Shown here piece by piece: positions 8,058-17,230 of a stretch of 64,000 bases of DNA. The notes beneath the pieces are model-generated. The model saw only the letters and a program-made list of their open reading frames with translations. It did no database searches and was not told where the DNA came from. The DNA is from DUQW01 sp050953805 (lineage in GTDB: Bacteria; Bacillota_I; Bacilli_A; Acholeplasmatales; Acholeplasmataceae): positions 62,001 to 126,000 of the forward strand of contig JBMNNE010000001.1 in assembly GCA_050953805.1 (NCBI GenBank), in the 5' to 3' direction. Within the stretch, counting starts at the first letter, position 1, and the number at the start of each line of letters is the position of its first letter. The position numbers and the translations under genes were made by a program.

Positions 8058-10660
8058 TATGGTTGAAATTCTCCGCTATAAATTCCTAGTTGATTAGTTT
8101 GAGCGTGAATCACTGCATCTTGAACCCATTGATACATATAGCGATTACCCCAAACATTTGATTTTTTATATTCTCCAGCGAAATCTTTCGTACCCGAATG
8201 ATCGCCTAAACCGTTATAAATTAACTCAAAGTTTAATAAACGCCAATCCGGATTCGCTACAGTTCCAGCATTATACCAAACAACTCCTAGGTTGCGGCCA
8301 TAATTATCTTTAATTCCAGCGGAACGATCCGCTTGAATATATATTTCGCTAGCTTTAGATAAGGCATTTTTAGTAAAGTCAGATGCCACTTGAGCATAAG
8401 GTTCACCAGTAACTCCTGGTTTTTCTGTCTCAGGGGTATCGACCATTAAAAATCTTAAACGGCTATTGCCATCATATGGACCTAGATCTCGCGGATCTAA
8501 AGACTCGAAATATACAGTATCGCCATCAGCGGCACTTTTATATCTAACTTTAGTCATTCCATAATTTGGAAAGATCTCATCAATCAATTCAAAAGTTGGA
8601 TGATCTAATATTTCGTATGGATGATTATTAATAACTTCAATAAATGAAGGGATATAACCGGCCCATTCGCGCATATCAAAGTTGCGATTACCTTTAGTAA
8701 TGTTTTGTCTGCGAATAAAGATTTCATCAGAAAATCTTGGTTCGTTATTACCAATATTAAAAATCGTATCAATATAGGTATTGTTTGATTTCTTTCTTAA
8801 TTGGATCGTATCATTACCATCAAAAATTAAGTTACTTGAAATTAAATGAGCTTTTTCTTTAAGGACATCACTACTAGTACTAGAAACAATAAAGTAAGTT
8901 TCGTTAGCAGCTAATGTTCCTGCTAAATCAACTCGATATGTTTCATAAATTGAACCATTTTCAAAAATAGAAAGATAATAATCACTTAGATCAATGGCAG
9001 TATCTAATGGATTATATAATTCTAATCCATTATTACCTGGTGAATCTTCGACACTTTTAGAAATAAATAGTTGTTTCTCGTCATTGAGATCATCATTGGT
9101 ATGAATAATTATTGAAATTTTAGTTCCTTTAGGAACAATTTGTCCAATTGAATACCCAACATATCGACTAAAAGTATCCATCTCTTTGGCGTTATTAACC
9201 ATTTCATAAAAATCCGCCGTGATCTCATTATCCTTTAAATACTTATTAATTTGAGGAACGGTATAACCAGTTAGATCTTTTAATTTCACTGATGCCATGT
9301 TTTGAAGATACATAATCGCTCCAGTTACATATTCTTCACCAACTTCTCGTTCGTAATAACCTAAAACATAATCGGGATCTCCAGTTAAACTTGGCACAGC
9401 TACTATATTATTAGCACTAACTCCAGCATCTAAGAAAAATTGTTTAATTTCGGTTACTAAAAAACCAGCAATATTAGGAAGATTTCGTGTTGAAATATTA
9501 ACTTCAATTTCATCACTAAATTTTGCGATTTCACCAATTTCATAATCTTGATATCCGATAAATCGACCTTTAAAAATTCTAACGTTAAAGACTTCATTAA
9601 TTTTAACGTTATTAAATCCTAAAGCATTTAAGGCACTAGTAATATCCTCTTGATTTTTCCCACTTAAATCAGGAAGACTAGCTTCAACTCGCGCTTTTAT
9701 CGTTAAAGTTGCTGTCATCGGATCAATATTATGGTAATTTTGATTTCCGATAAAATTAGCTTTTACTTCATATCTTCCAACATCAGTTTGATTATTATTT
9801 TCATAAGTAACAGCAACTCCTTCTGGTAAAGTGCCACTAATCATTAGTGATTTAGCCGTACCATCATAATCAAAAGATGCATTTTCAAAAGAAATGCCAC
9901 TCATATCATAAGTTAGTTTATTAATCGTTAATGTTGCCGTTAATGAGGGGATTTCTTGATAATGTTCGTGACCACTAAAATTAGCTTTTACTTCATATAT
10001 CCCAGCGTTAGTTTGCTGATTATTTTCATAAGATACCGTGACTCCTTCTGGTAAAGTGCCATTAATCTTTAATGATTTAGTCGTACCGTCATAATCAAAA
10101 GACGCATCCTCTAAGGAAACTGCGCTCATATCGTAAGTTAATTTATTAATTGTTAGTGTCGCCGTTAATGATGGAATGTCATGATAATTATTATTACCAG
10201 CAAATTTAGCTTTTACTTCATAACTTCCAGCATTCGTTTGATTATTATTTTCATAAGATACGGTTACACCTTCTGGTAAGTTACCACTAATTTGAAGTGA
10301 TTTAGCGGTTCCATCATAATTAAAAGATGCATCGACAAATGAAACTGCGCTCATATCATAAGTTGCTTTTGTAATTGTTAAAGTCGCTGTCATATCTAGT
10401 ATCTTTTGATATTTTGGACTGCCAGTAAATTCGGCAGTGATAGTATAAGTTCCTACATTAGTTTGATTGTTATTTTTATAAGAAACCGAAACACCATCAG
10501 GTAGATTTCCTGAAATTTTTAATGATTTGATATTCCCATCATATACATGAGTTTGATCTTCAAAAGTTACACCACTCATGTCATAGACACGATCATCACA
10601 TCCAGTTAAAAGTAATGATAAGAAAAGAGCAACTAATATCAATAAAAATCTGTTTTTCAT
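8057..10660 (-). CDS. secreted multidomain lipoprotein with MBG repeats, PASTA-like, lamin-tail and nuclease domains
   Basis: Lipoprotein signal peptide with lipobox LLTGC at about residues 17-21. Four tandem ~82-residue MBG/YDG-type repeats follow (each begins YDMS and contains YDG, with LPEGV and NAG/NVG motifs). Next come three PASTA-like segments of ~65 residues, a lamin-tail-like domain (GLELYNPLDTAIDLSDYYL), and a C-terminal staphylococcal nuclease domain. The nuclease part keeps GDT, RLRFLMVDTPE and DNYGRNLG, matching the metal-binding Asp, Arg35, Asp40-Thr41, Glu43 and Arg87 of the classical enzyme, so activity is likely. The ATG at 10660 is chosen because it gives a clean signal peptide; a GTG 12 bases upstream is in frame. 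It probably degrades extracellular nucleic acid at the cell surface. Confidence 0.85.
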   Translation of the reverse strand: MKNRFLLILVALFLSLLLTGCDDRVYDMSGVTFEDQTHVYDGNIKSLKISGNLPDGVSVSYKNNNQTNVGTYTITAEFTGSPKYQKILDMTATLTITKATYDMSAVSFVDASFNYDGTAKSLQISGNLPEGVTVSYENNNQTNAGSYEVKAKFAGNNNYHDIPSLTATLTINKLTYDMSAVSLEDASFDYDGTTKSLKINGTLPEGVTVSYENNQQTNAGIYEVKANFSGHEHYQEIPSLTATLTINKLTYDMSGISFENASFDYDGTAKSLMISGTLPEGVAVTYENNNQTDVGRYEVKANFIGNQNYHNIDPMTATLTIKARVEASLPDLSGKNQEDITSALNALGFNNVKINEVFNVRIFKGRFIGYQDYEIGEIAKFSDEIEVNISTRNLPNIAGFLVTEIKQFFLDAGVSANNIVAVPSLTGDPDYVLGYYEREVGEEYVTGAIMYLQNMASVKLKDLTGYTVPQINKYLKDNEITADFYEMVNNAKEMDTFSRYVGYSIGQIVPKGTKISIIIHTNDDLNDEKQLFISKSVEDSPGNNGLELYNPLDTAIDLSDYYLSIFENGSIYETYRVDLAGTLAANETYFIVSSTSSDVLKEKAHLISSNLIFDGNDTIQLRKKSNNTYIDTIFNIGNNEPRFSDEIFIRRQNITKGNRNFDMREWAGYIPSFIEVINNHPYEILDHPTFELIDEIFPNYGMTKVRYKSAADGDTVYFESLDPRDLGPYDGNSRLRFLMVDTPETEKPGVTGEPYAQVASDFTKNALSKASEIYIQADRSAGIKDNYGRNLGVVWYNAGTVANPDWRLLNFELIYNGLGDHSGTKDFAGEYKKSNVWGNRYMYQWVQDAVIHAQTNQLGIYSGEFQP
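9690..10590 (-). repeat. four tandem ~246-bp coding repeats (MBG-type)
   Basis: Four imperfect direct repeats with a period of about 82 codons encode the MBG/YDG modules of the nuclease lipoprotein. Repeats two to four are more alike than the first, so duplication is fairly recent; copy number may vary between strains. Confidence 0.8.
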
Positions 10661-10661
10661 A

Positions 10662-12563
10662 TTAATCAACACTCGCTTCTTTCTTTTTTCTTTTAATTGA
10701 TCTAACTAAAAAGTAAATACCAACAGCACTACCAAAGATAATAATTGCTCCTGCATTAACAACTAATAAAATGGTTGCCAGAGATGGTCCATTTTCAATC
10801 ACTACTCTTAAAGTTCTAGTTGGGGCAATATTACCTGATGAATCTTTGGCATTTAACATAATCGCGAATTCACCATTTTTAGCATTTTCAAAATTAGTTA
10901 TATAATACATCACGATTCCATTTTCTGGATCTATTCCTAATTGTTCGTGAATTTCAAATAAGTTTTTAATTTTGTTGTTTTCAACAACAATTTGAAACTC
11001 TTGAGAGGCTAATAGAGTATCTTCTTTGTCACTTCTAAATACTTTTAATTGAACCGTATGAGTTCCATTCTTTAATACATAGCGATAAGCATTAGCGGCA
11101 GCCGCTAATTCTTCTTCCGTGAATCGGTCTTGGTATTTAGCTAAATTATGATAATCCATTTTAACTTTTTCAAATAAATCTTTTTGATTAATAACAATTT
11201 TTAAAACTGATTCACTCTTATCGTAATTATCTTGAATGTCGATCGTATTTAACATTTCAATTAATTCGATTTTTTTATTAATATGATAATGTCGATTCGC
11301 AAAATCTAAATAAACTGGAGCTGTCATATCAATAACAAGTAATCTAATCACTTGTGAAGCGACATTACCGGCTTTATCTTTAACTTCGAAAGTAATAATA
11401 AATTCAGTATCTTTTTGATCTAAACGAACATTTTCAATTCCTTTAAAATATTCTCTTTTCGCTTTAATGTTACCATCTTCATCAGTATAAGTAATTTCTA
11501 TTTTTCCATCCACATTATCTTTAACATTACTGAAGCGTTGCATCAAGACTTCTAATGAGGCATCAGCTATTTTTTTACCTTCTTCAGTATCCATATTTTG
11601 ATAGGACCATAAAAGTTGCCCATCTTCATTAACTACATCAGGATCATCAATTTTATAGGTATCAAATGTTGGTGCGTCAAGATCTTCTTCAATTACTTTA
11701 AATTTAATTGCAGCTCGACTGTAATCACGGTTTCGATCAAAGACATATTTTCTCGCATAAATAATTGAAACGATATATTCGCCTGGTTTAGTAATATCAA
11801 AACCACCACGACGAATCATCGTGTCAATTACTTCAATGTCAGTTACGTTATCAGTAATTTTAAAATATTCTTTAAAATTGGGGGCTTCTGTATTAACAAT
11901 AAATTCTAGTGGTAAGTCTTCATTCGTTTCAATTCTTACCGATCCAAAGGTATCAATTATGATCAAATGGATATCTCCAAAAATAGTAAAATTGCCCCTT
12001 GAATCTTCAGCCCAAACATTAATCGTAAAGACTTCACCAAATTGATTCAATTTTACTTTATTAATTCCTTCAAACATTTCTTCAGTCGGAGCAATATATC
12101 CATCAACCGCATCGTAAATAAAGAAGCGTTCTCGTAAACTGGCCATACTTTCTTGAGCATCCCAAGGAGTTCTTCCGAGTTCATCTACCGGTAAAAAGTT
12201 TTTGATAACTCTAATAACTGGACCTTCAGTATCCTTTTCAATGACTTTGACTACTAATTCCTTAAGGGCAAAATCAGTCTCAATTACAACAAATGCCGTA
12301 ATCGTATATTCCCCTACTTTAGTAATATCAAATTCACCTATAAAAACTTGATCATCAGTTATTGGCTGTTCGATACCCATGTATGTAACAGTAAAATAAT
12401 CTTTAAAATCAGGTGCAGTGCTATTAACAATAAAAGATGTTGGTAATTTCTCGTCAATAGTAATCGTTAAATTAAGCACATCGGCTTTAACATCAGCTTT
12501 TTGATTAGTTCCCAACAGAAATAGTGTAAATAAAAATACAAAGAAAACATAGACTTTTTTCAT
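10662..12563 (-). CDS. Ig-like surface protein with C-terminal membrane anchor
   Basis: About 633 aa. N-terminal signal peptide (KKVYVFFVFLFTLFLLG), no lipobox cysteine. Two similar ~100-residue modules begin with ITIDEKLPTSFIVNSTAP and IETNEDLPLEFIVNTEAP. Further beta-rich Ig/cadherin-like segments end in patterns such as VIEKDTEGPVI and VIDMTAPVY. A C-terminal membrane helix (about 600-622) is followed by a basic tail RSIKRKKKEASVD. The start at 12563 is preferred over the ATG at 12575 because GAGGG lies 5 bases before it. Function unknown; the layout suggests an adhesin or scaffold exposed on the cell. It leads the operon with the nuclease lipoprotein, one base from the next start. Confidence 0.8.
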   Translation of the reverse strand: MKKVYVFFVFLFTLFLLGTNQKADVKADVLNLTITIDEKLPTSFIVNSTAPDFKDYFTVTYMGIEQPITDDQVFIGEFDITKVGEYTITAFVVIETDFALKELVVKVIEKDTEGPVIRVIKNFLPVDELGRTPWDAQESMASLRERFFIYDAVDGYIAPTEEMFEGINKVKLNQFGEVFTINVWAEDSRGNFTIFGDIHLIIIDTFGSVRIETNEDLPLEFIVNTEAPNFKEYFKITDNVTDIEVIDTMIRRGGFDITKPGEYIVSIIYARKYVFDRNRDYSRAAIKFKVIEEDLDAPTFDTYKIDDPDVVNEDGQLLWSYQNMDTEEGKKIADASLEVLMQRFSNVKDNVDGKIEITYTDEDGNIKAKREYFKGIENVRLDQKDTEFIITFEVKDKAGNVASQVIRLLVIDMTAPVYLDFANRHYHINKKIELIEMLNTIDIQDNYDKSESVLKIVINQKDLFEKVKMDYHNLAKYQDRFTEEELAAAANAYRYVLKNGTHTVQLKVFRSDKEDTLLASQEFQIVVENNKIKNLFEIHEQLGIDPENGIVMYYITNFENAKNGEFAIMLNAKDSSGNIAPTRTLRVVIENGPSLATILLVVNAGAIIIFGSAVGIYFLVRSIKRKKKEASVD

Positions 12564-12596
12564 GTAATCCCTCATTTCAAAACTTTTTGCATATAT

Positions 12597-12625
12597 ATTT
12601 TACCATTATTATATTCATTTTTCAA
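12597..12625 (-). promoter_or_regulatory. promoter of the surface-protein operon
   Basis: TTGAAA (12620-12625), 17-nt spacer, TAAAAT (12597-12602) with an extended TGG before the -10, about 35 nt before the start at 12563. Confidence 0.75.
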
Positions 12626-12631
12626 TATTTT

Positions 12632-12656
12632 CATATAAATACAAAATATTTATATG
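12632..12656. promoter_or_regulatory. perfect 10-bp inverted repeat upstream of the surface-operon promoter
   Basis: CATATAAATA, 5-nt spacer, TATTTATATG. It sits 7 bp upstream of the -35 and beyond the previous operon's terminator. It could be a regulator binding site; no U-tract supports a terminator. Confidence 0.45.
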
Positions 12657-12662
12657 AATCAT

Positions 12663-12693
12663 AAAAAAGAAACCCAACGGTTAGGTTGGGTTT
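12663..12693 (-). terminator. intrinsic terminator of the ABC-transporter operon
   Basis: Nine-bp minus-strand stem AAACCCAAC/GTTGGGTTT, six-base loop, then C and six U residues. Confidence 0.92.
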
Positions 12694-12727
12694 CCACTTA
12701 TAAATTAAACTTAAATTGATGGTAATT

Positions 12728-15700
12728 TTACCAATAGAATTTCATGTTATCGATACAAATTGCATATGCTGTGTTGGAATCTTTTGTTGCACTTGGAGTT
12801 TCATAGACAATCCTATATGTTCCAGATACCAAATCTTCATAAGTTATAGTAGTATAGACATTTTTCGTTAAAGAGGAGAATACGTTAGTATTGTTTTCAA
12901 TATCGGCAACAGCAACCCATGCACCATCAACCAATTTTTCAAGTTTAAATGTCGAATCTGTTAAAGCAACAGTTTGATCATAGTAGTTTTGATTCCATGA
13001 AGCAATATCAAATGTAAATTGAGCTAAATCACGAGTGATCTCAAATTGAATCCATGAAAGAGTATTATCTTTAATAGATGAAACAACTGCAAATGCTCCA
13101 GCTGTATCGTGTGGAGCAAATGTGCTTGTGGCAACTTGTGCTCTTAATTTAGCCATTGTTATTTCAGTACCATCACCATTGGTAAATGTAACTGAGTCAC
13201 CAGCATATCCTAGTTTAGCAACTGTACCAAAATCAATTGTATACTTTAAACTTACTGGTGCAACTTCACCTTCTTTAGCTACTTTAATTGTAAGGACAAC
13301 AGATCCTTCAAAGTCGCTTTTAGTAACTTTACCGGTTAATTTAACAGTAGCTTCTTCAGCTTTTCTAGACAATGTAACTTTACCATCAGCAGCAACTGTA
13401 GCAGCATCACCTTCAGTAATTGACCATGCAATTGCAAGATCATCATGAGTCACCGGAAGAGTAAAGTCTTCATAGTATACAGTATTGTCTTCAGGTAATG
13501 TGTTTTTAAAAGCTACAACTTTTAGATCAAATAATTGTTGTTCTGTTAATGGAAGTTTTTCTAAAACCCCGAAGATAAATTGTGGATCATCTTTGTACCA
13601 ACTAACAACTACCGACTTAACATCAACAAAGTAACCAACGGCAAGATCTAAAGCTTTAACTGGATTATAGTAATCTGCTTTTTGTTCTCTAAATGATATA
13701 GTTTCGCCGTTAGCATTCTTTAATTTGTACGTTACAGTTGTATCACCAGTAGGTACTGCGACTACTTCTAATCCGGCAATTGAAATCCAACCGCTTTGGT
13801 AACTAGCTAAAGCAGCAGCAGTTAATGCTCCAGTATAAGCTTTTGGTACAGCTGGTTCAGTCTTTTCTGATGCAACTAAACCAACAAAATTAAATTGAAC
13901 TAGATTATTATAATCAGCCGCTCTTTCAGCAACAATGATATACCATTTGCCTTTTTCAACATTCTTAGCATATCTAACGGCTACACCTCTATTTGAATCA
14001 GGGTTAACAAATGTATATGTATTACTGTAATCATCAACTAAGTAACCTTCAAATGCCACTACTGTACCTTCTCTAACTGTAACAATTTCATCAATCTTAG
14101 ATAATTCAGGTCGACCAATTTTTACTTTGTACAATAATTCAACTGTTTGCGGAGTAGTTTCAACGGTAGTTGTAGATAACTTGAATGTTACATCCACAAA
14201 TGTTCCTGGTTCTGGGAATAATACTATTTCACCAGCATCATTAACATTTGCTGCATTTTGACTTGCATATGTAATATTATATGTTTCTTCTTCAAATTGT
14301 TCTGTGGCTGATAAATTAAATTTATGTTCTGCAACAAAGAGTTGATCTTGAATCTTAGCCGCAGCTTTCATTAGAGCTTGTTCTGCTGCTTGTTCTGGAG
14401 TTGCAACTCCAAATTTAAGATCAGCTTCTTTAGTAACATCGCCTAAGAACATAAATGCGAAGATATCATTATTAGTTCTAAATGCACTAACAATAATGAC
14501 GATATGATCAAGGTCAATTGAATATTTTTGACTAATTGGAGCAAATTGTTTTAATGTGTTAAGTCCACCTGGAGTTTGATAATATAACATTAGTGAGTCA
14601 GACTTATTAGGTTCTTTAGTTGGATCAGCATGTGTTTGTGGAACTAAGAATGTCTTATAATTATTATCTTTATTATATGTATGAATCTTAGCACCGGTTA
14701 CCTTATAAAGTTTATGTACTAGTGGTGCATTATCTGATGGTACCTCCAACTCAGCTAAATCTTCAATGGTAATTTCGGTAATTGGAACATTAGTAAATGC
14801 TTCACCCTCAATTACAGTATACTTAGGATTCTTAGCTTGTGGTGATGAGTAGTATAGATCATATTCAAATTTAACATCGAATCGTTTGTCAGTAGCTGGT
14901 TTACTAGATTTACCAAAAACAAATAATAAGTTTCCTTGGCTATCAACCATATAATAACCATCATTGGTATCAACATAGTATGAAACTCCTTTAATTTTTA
15001 CCATTTCGCTCTTTGAAGCTTTTTTAGGGCCATTAATTGCATCTAAGAAGTTATCATAAACTAAAACACCTCTAACCGTAAAGGTAACAGATTCGGTTTT
15101 GGTAATTCCTTCATAAGTAAATGTTACTGTAATCTTAACATCTTTGTCGCCTTCAAACTCAAGATCAGTTAATTTACCTTCATGAGTGATATAATCAGGG
15201 AACTCTGATGTCCAAGTTGCTTCAGTTACTTTTTCACCATCAACTTTAACATCTTTTAATGCGTCAAGTCCTAAATCTTGCTTTAAGATTGGTTTATAAC
15301 TTGATGGGAAGTTAACTAGTCTTGCTAACTCTTTATCTAGTTTTTGTTCTAATGTTTCAGGTAATTGATTAACCGTAACAATATATGTTACATCATCTTG
15401 TCCTTCAGCTGAAGCCATTAAAATAACATAAATTAACTCGCCATCAGTAAAGGCTGGTCTAGTTACTGCTCCAGTTGATGCATTAAGCACTGTCGGATTA
15501 CTTGAAAACCAAGTAACATCAAAATCACCGATCTTGTTAACTAAAGTAACAGTATCAGTTTCAACTAAGAAGTTTAATACTGCCAAAGTTTCTTCATATT
15601 TGGCATTTAACAATGTTTGAAGTTGTAATCTAGATTCCCACTTAGCATATAAATTCGTATCTGCAGTAATTGTTAGTGGTAATACGGCAGCCGTAGTTAA

Positions 15701-17185
15701 TGCTTGATCAGTAAACCAGCCAACAAAATTGTGATCAGCTTTAGTAGGTTCATTAATTAAGTCATTAGTAGTTAACTTACCATTATTTAAAATACGAAGA
15801 GTTAATCCTTCTGAAGTTGATGTTCCTCCATTAAGTACGAATGTTACTAAATGTTTTTTAGTCCATTCTGCATATAGTTTAGTTTCACCATTTATTGTTA
15901 ATGGTAAGACTAATGCTGTATTAAGTTCTTCATCAGTAAACCAACCTTCAAATTTATGATTTTCTTTAGTTGGTTCAGCAATTAAATCATCTTCAGTTAA
16001 TTGTTCACCATGGAAAATACGTAAAGTTAATGATTCAGAAGTTGATGTTCCTCCATTTAGTACGAATGTTACTAAATGTTTTGGAGTCCACTTAGCATAT
16101 AATTTAGTTTCTGCATTAATCGCTAATGGGAACACTGCTTTAGCAGTTAAATCTTCATCAGTAAACCATCCATCAAATCGATTATGTTCTTTAGTTGGTT
16201 CAGCAATTAAATCACTAGCTTTTAGTTCAGTTCCATGTAGAATGCGTTTAGTTAATTCAGTTGAAGTTGATGTTCCTCCATTTAGTACGAATGTTACTAA
16301 ATGTTTTGGAGTCCACTTAGCATACAAATTAACATTAGCTGTAACTGTCATTGGCAGAACAGCTTTAGTAGTTAATGCTTGATCAGTGTACCAACCATCA
16401 AATTGATGATGTTCTTTAGTTACTTCAAGTAAGTCTGCCGCTTTTAATTGCCCATTGTGTCCAATTGAAATTGGATCTGAACCACCAGCAGCTACACCAC
16501 CATTTAAATTAAAGGTAACTGTATAGTATTTAGCCCATGCTGCAACGGTATCTTGTTGAGTAATTGCTTTTTTTCCAACAGTAATAACACGGTTGTCGGC
16601 AAGTTCACTAAAATCAGCATTCTTTTCAACAAATTCCCAGCTCTTAGTTCTAACATACTTATATTTATGTTCGCCAGTAGCTAATGGCATAGTGATCTTG
16701 AATTTACCGTCAGTTCCTTTAGTTAATTCGATAGCTTCTTTTTCTTTCCATTCATTAAAAGAACCAACAATATAAACTTTTTCAGTTCCTTCAGGGGCAG
16801 TAACCACAAAAGTAATGTTTGGTGTATCACTTTCTTTAGCTAAGACTGTTACTTTAAAGCTTGCAGTAACTGGATCTTTACCTTCCAACCTCAAAGTCGC
16901 AGTTAGCGTTACAACTGTGTCATAGTCTTGTCTAACAACTTTACCGTCATTTGCAATAACCGTAGGTTTGTCAGAAACCCATGAAACTGTGACACCCTTA
17001 AATTCTTCTAACTCTTTAGGAAGTTGCAAGTTTGACTTAACTGCTGCAACACTATCTCCTTGAGCATAGGTGATTTTTAGCGCATCTTTAGCTTCTGCTA
17101 AATCGACTTTCGTACAAGCCGTTAAAGCGAATACTCCAGCTAAAAGAATTGCTATTGCAAAAAATATTTTCTTAAATTTCTTCAT
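12728..17185 (-). CDS. large surface lipoprotein with glycogen-binding-like module and four InlB-type repeats
   Basis: 1485 aa. Signal peptide with lipobox LTAC (Cys24). An atrophied bacterial Ig-like domain is at about 28-112. A CBM48/AMPK-type glycan-binding module follows at about 118-200 (VYIVGSFNEW...GEHKYKY), then four ~70-residue Listeria-Bacteroides (InlB B-type) repeats at about 215-510, each ending LYAKW or LYAEW. Further Ig-like domains, two OB-like segments (e.g. YYVDTNDGYYMVDSQGN) and a C-terminal beta-rich domain complete it. No catalytic domain is recognised. It is the last gene of the ABC-transporter operon, 46 bases after the solute-binding protein. It may capture alpha-glucan at the surface for the transporter (inference). 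Confidence 0.82.
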   Translation of the reverse strand: MKKFKKIFFAIAILLAGVFALTACTKVDLAEAKDALKITYAQGDSVAAVKSNLQLPKELEEFKGVTVSWVSDKPTVIANDGKVVRQDYDTVVTLTATLRLEGKDPVTASFKVTVLAKESDTPNITFVVTAPEGTEKVYIVGSFNEWKEKEAIELTKGTDGKFKITMPLATGEHKYKYVRTKSWEFVEKNADFSELADNRVITVGKKAITQQDTVAAWAKYYTVTFNLNGGVAAGGSDPISIGHNGQLKAADLLEVTKEHHQFDGWYTDQALTTKAVLPMTVTANVNLYAKWTPKHLVTFVLNGGTSTSTELTKRILHGTELKASDLIAEPTKEHNRFDGWFTDEDLTAKAVFPLAINAETKLYAKWTPKHLVTFVLNGGTSTSESLTLRIFHGEQLTEDDLIAEPTKENHKFEGWFTDEELNTALVLPLTINGETKLYAEWTKKHLVTFVLNGGTSTSEGLTLRILNNGKLTTNDLINEPTKADHNFVGWFTDQALTTAAVLPLTITADTNLYAKWESRLQLQTLLNAKYEETLAVLNFLVETDTVTLVNKIGDFDVTWFSSNPTVLNASTGAVTRPAFTDGELIYVILMASAEGQDDVTYIVTVNQLPETLEQKLDKELARLVNFPSSYKPILKQDLGLDALKDVKVDGEKVTEATWTSEFPDYITHEGKLTDLEFEGDKDVKITVTFTYEGITKTESVTFTVRGVLVYDNFLDAINGPKKASKSEMVKIKGVSYYVDTNDGYYMVDSQGNLLFVFGKSSKPATDKRFDVKFEYDLYYSSPQAKNPKYTVIEGEAFTNVPITEITIEDLAELEVPSDNAPLVHKLYKVTGAKIHTYNKDNNYKTFLVPQTHADPTKEPNKSDSLMLYYQTPGGLNTLKQFAPISQKYSIDLDHIVIIVSAFRTNNDIFAFMFLGDVTKEADLKFGVATPEQAAEQALMKAAAKIQDQLFVAEHKFNLSATEQFEEETYNITYASQNAANVNDAGEIVLFPEPGTFVDVTFKLSTTTVETTPQTVELLYKVKIGRPELSKIDEIVTVREGTVVAFEGYLVDDYSNTYTFVNPDSNRGVAVRYAKNVEKGKWYIIVAERAADYNNLVQFNFVGLVASEKTEPAVPKAYTGALTAAALASYQSGWISIAGLEVVAVPTGDTTVTYKLKNANGETISFREQKADYYNPVKALDLAVGYFVDVKSVVVSWYKDDPQFIFGVLEKLPLTEQQLFDLKVVAFKNTLPEDNTVYYEDFTLPVTHDDLAIAWSITEGDAATVAADGKVTLSRKAEEATVKLTGKVTKSDFEGSVVLTIKVAKEGEVAPVSLKYTIDFGTVAKLGYAGDSVTFTNGDGTEITMAKLRAQVATSTFAPHDTAGAFAVVSSIKDNTLSWIQFEITRDLAQFTFDIASWNQNYYDQTVALTDSTFKLEKLVDGAWVAVADIENNTNVFSSLTKNVYTTITYEDLVSGTYRIVYETPSATKDSNTAYAICIDNMKFYW
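15630..16530 (-). repeat. four tandem ~213-bp coding repeats (InlB B-type)
   Basis: Repeats of about 70 codons with long near-identical DNA stretches around the TFVLNGGTSTS segment, notably near 15820-15850, 16040-16080 and 16265-16310. The first unit has diverged most. The identity suggests recent duplication or gene conversion. Confidence 0.82.
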
Positions 17186-17230
17186 ATTAACCTCCTTATT
17201 TTGTAAATATGATCTTTAAGACTTTTTTGA

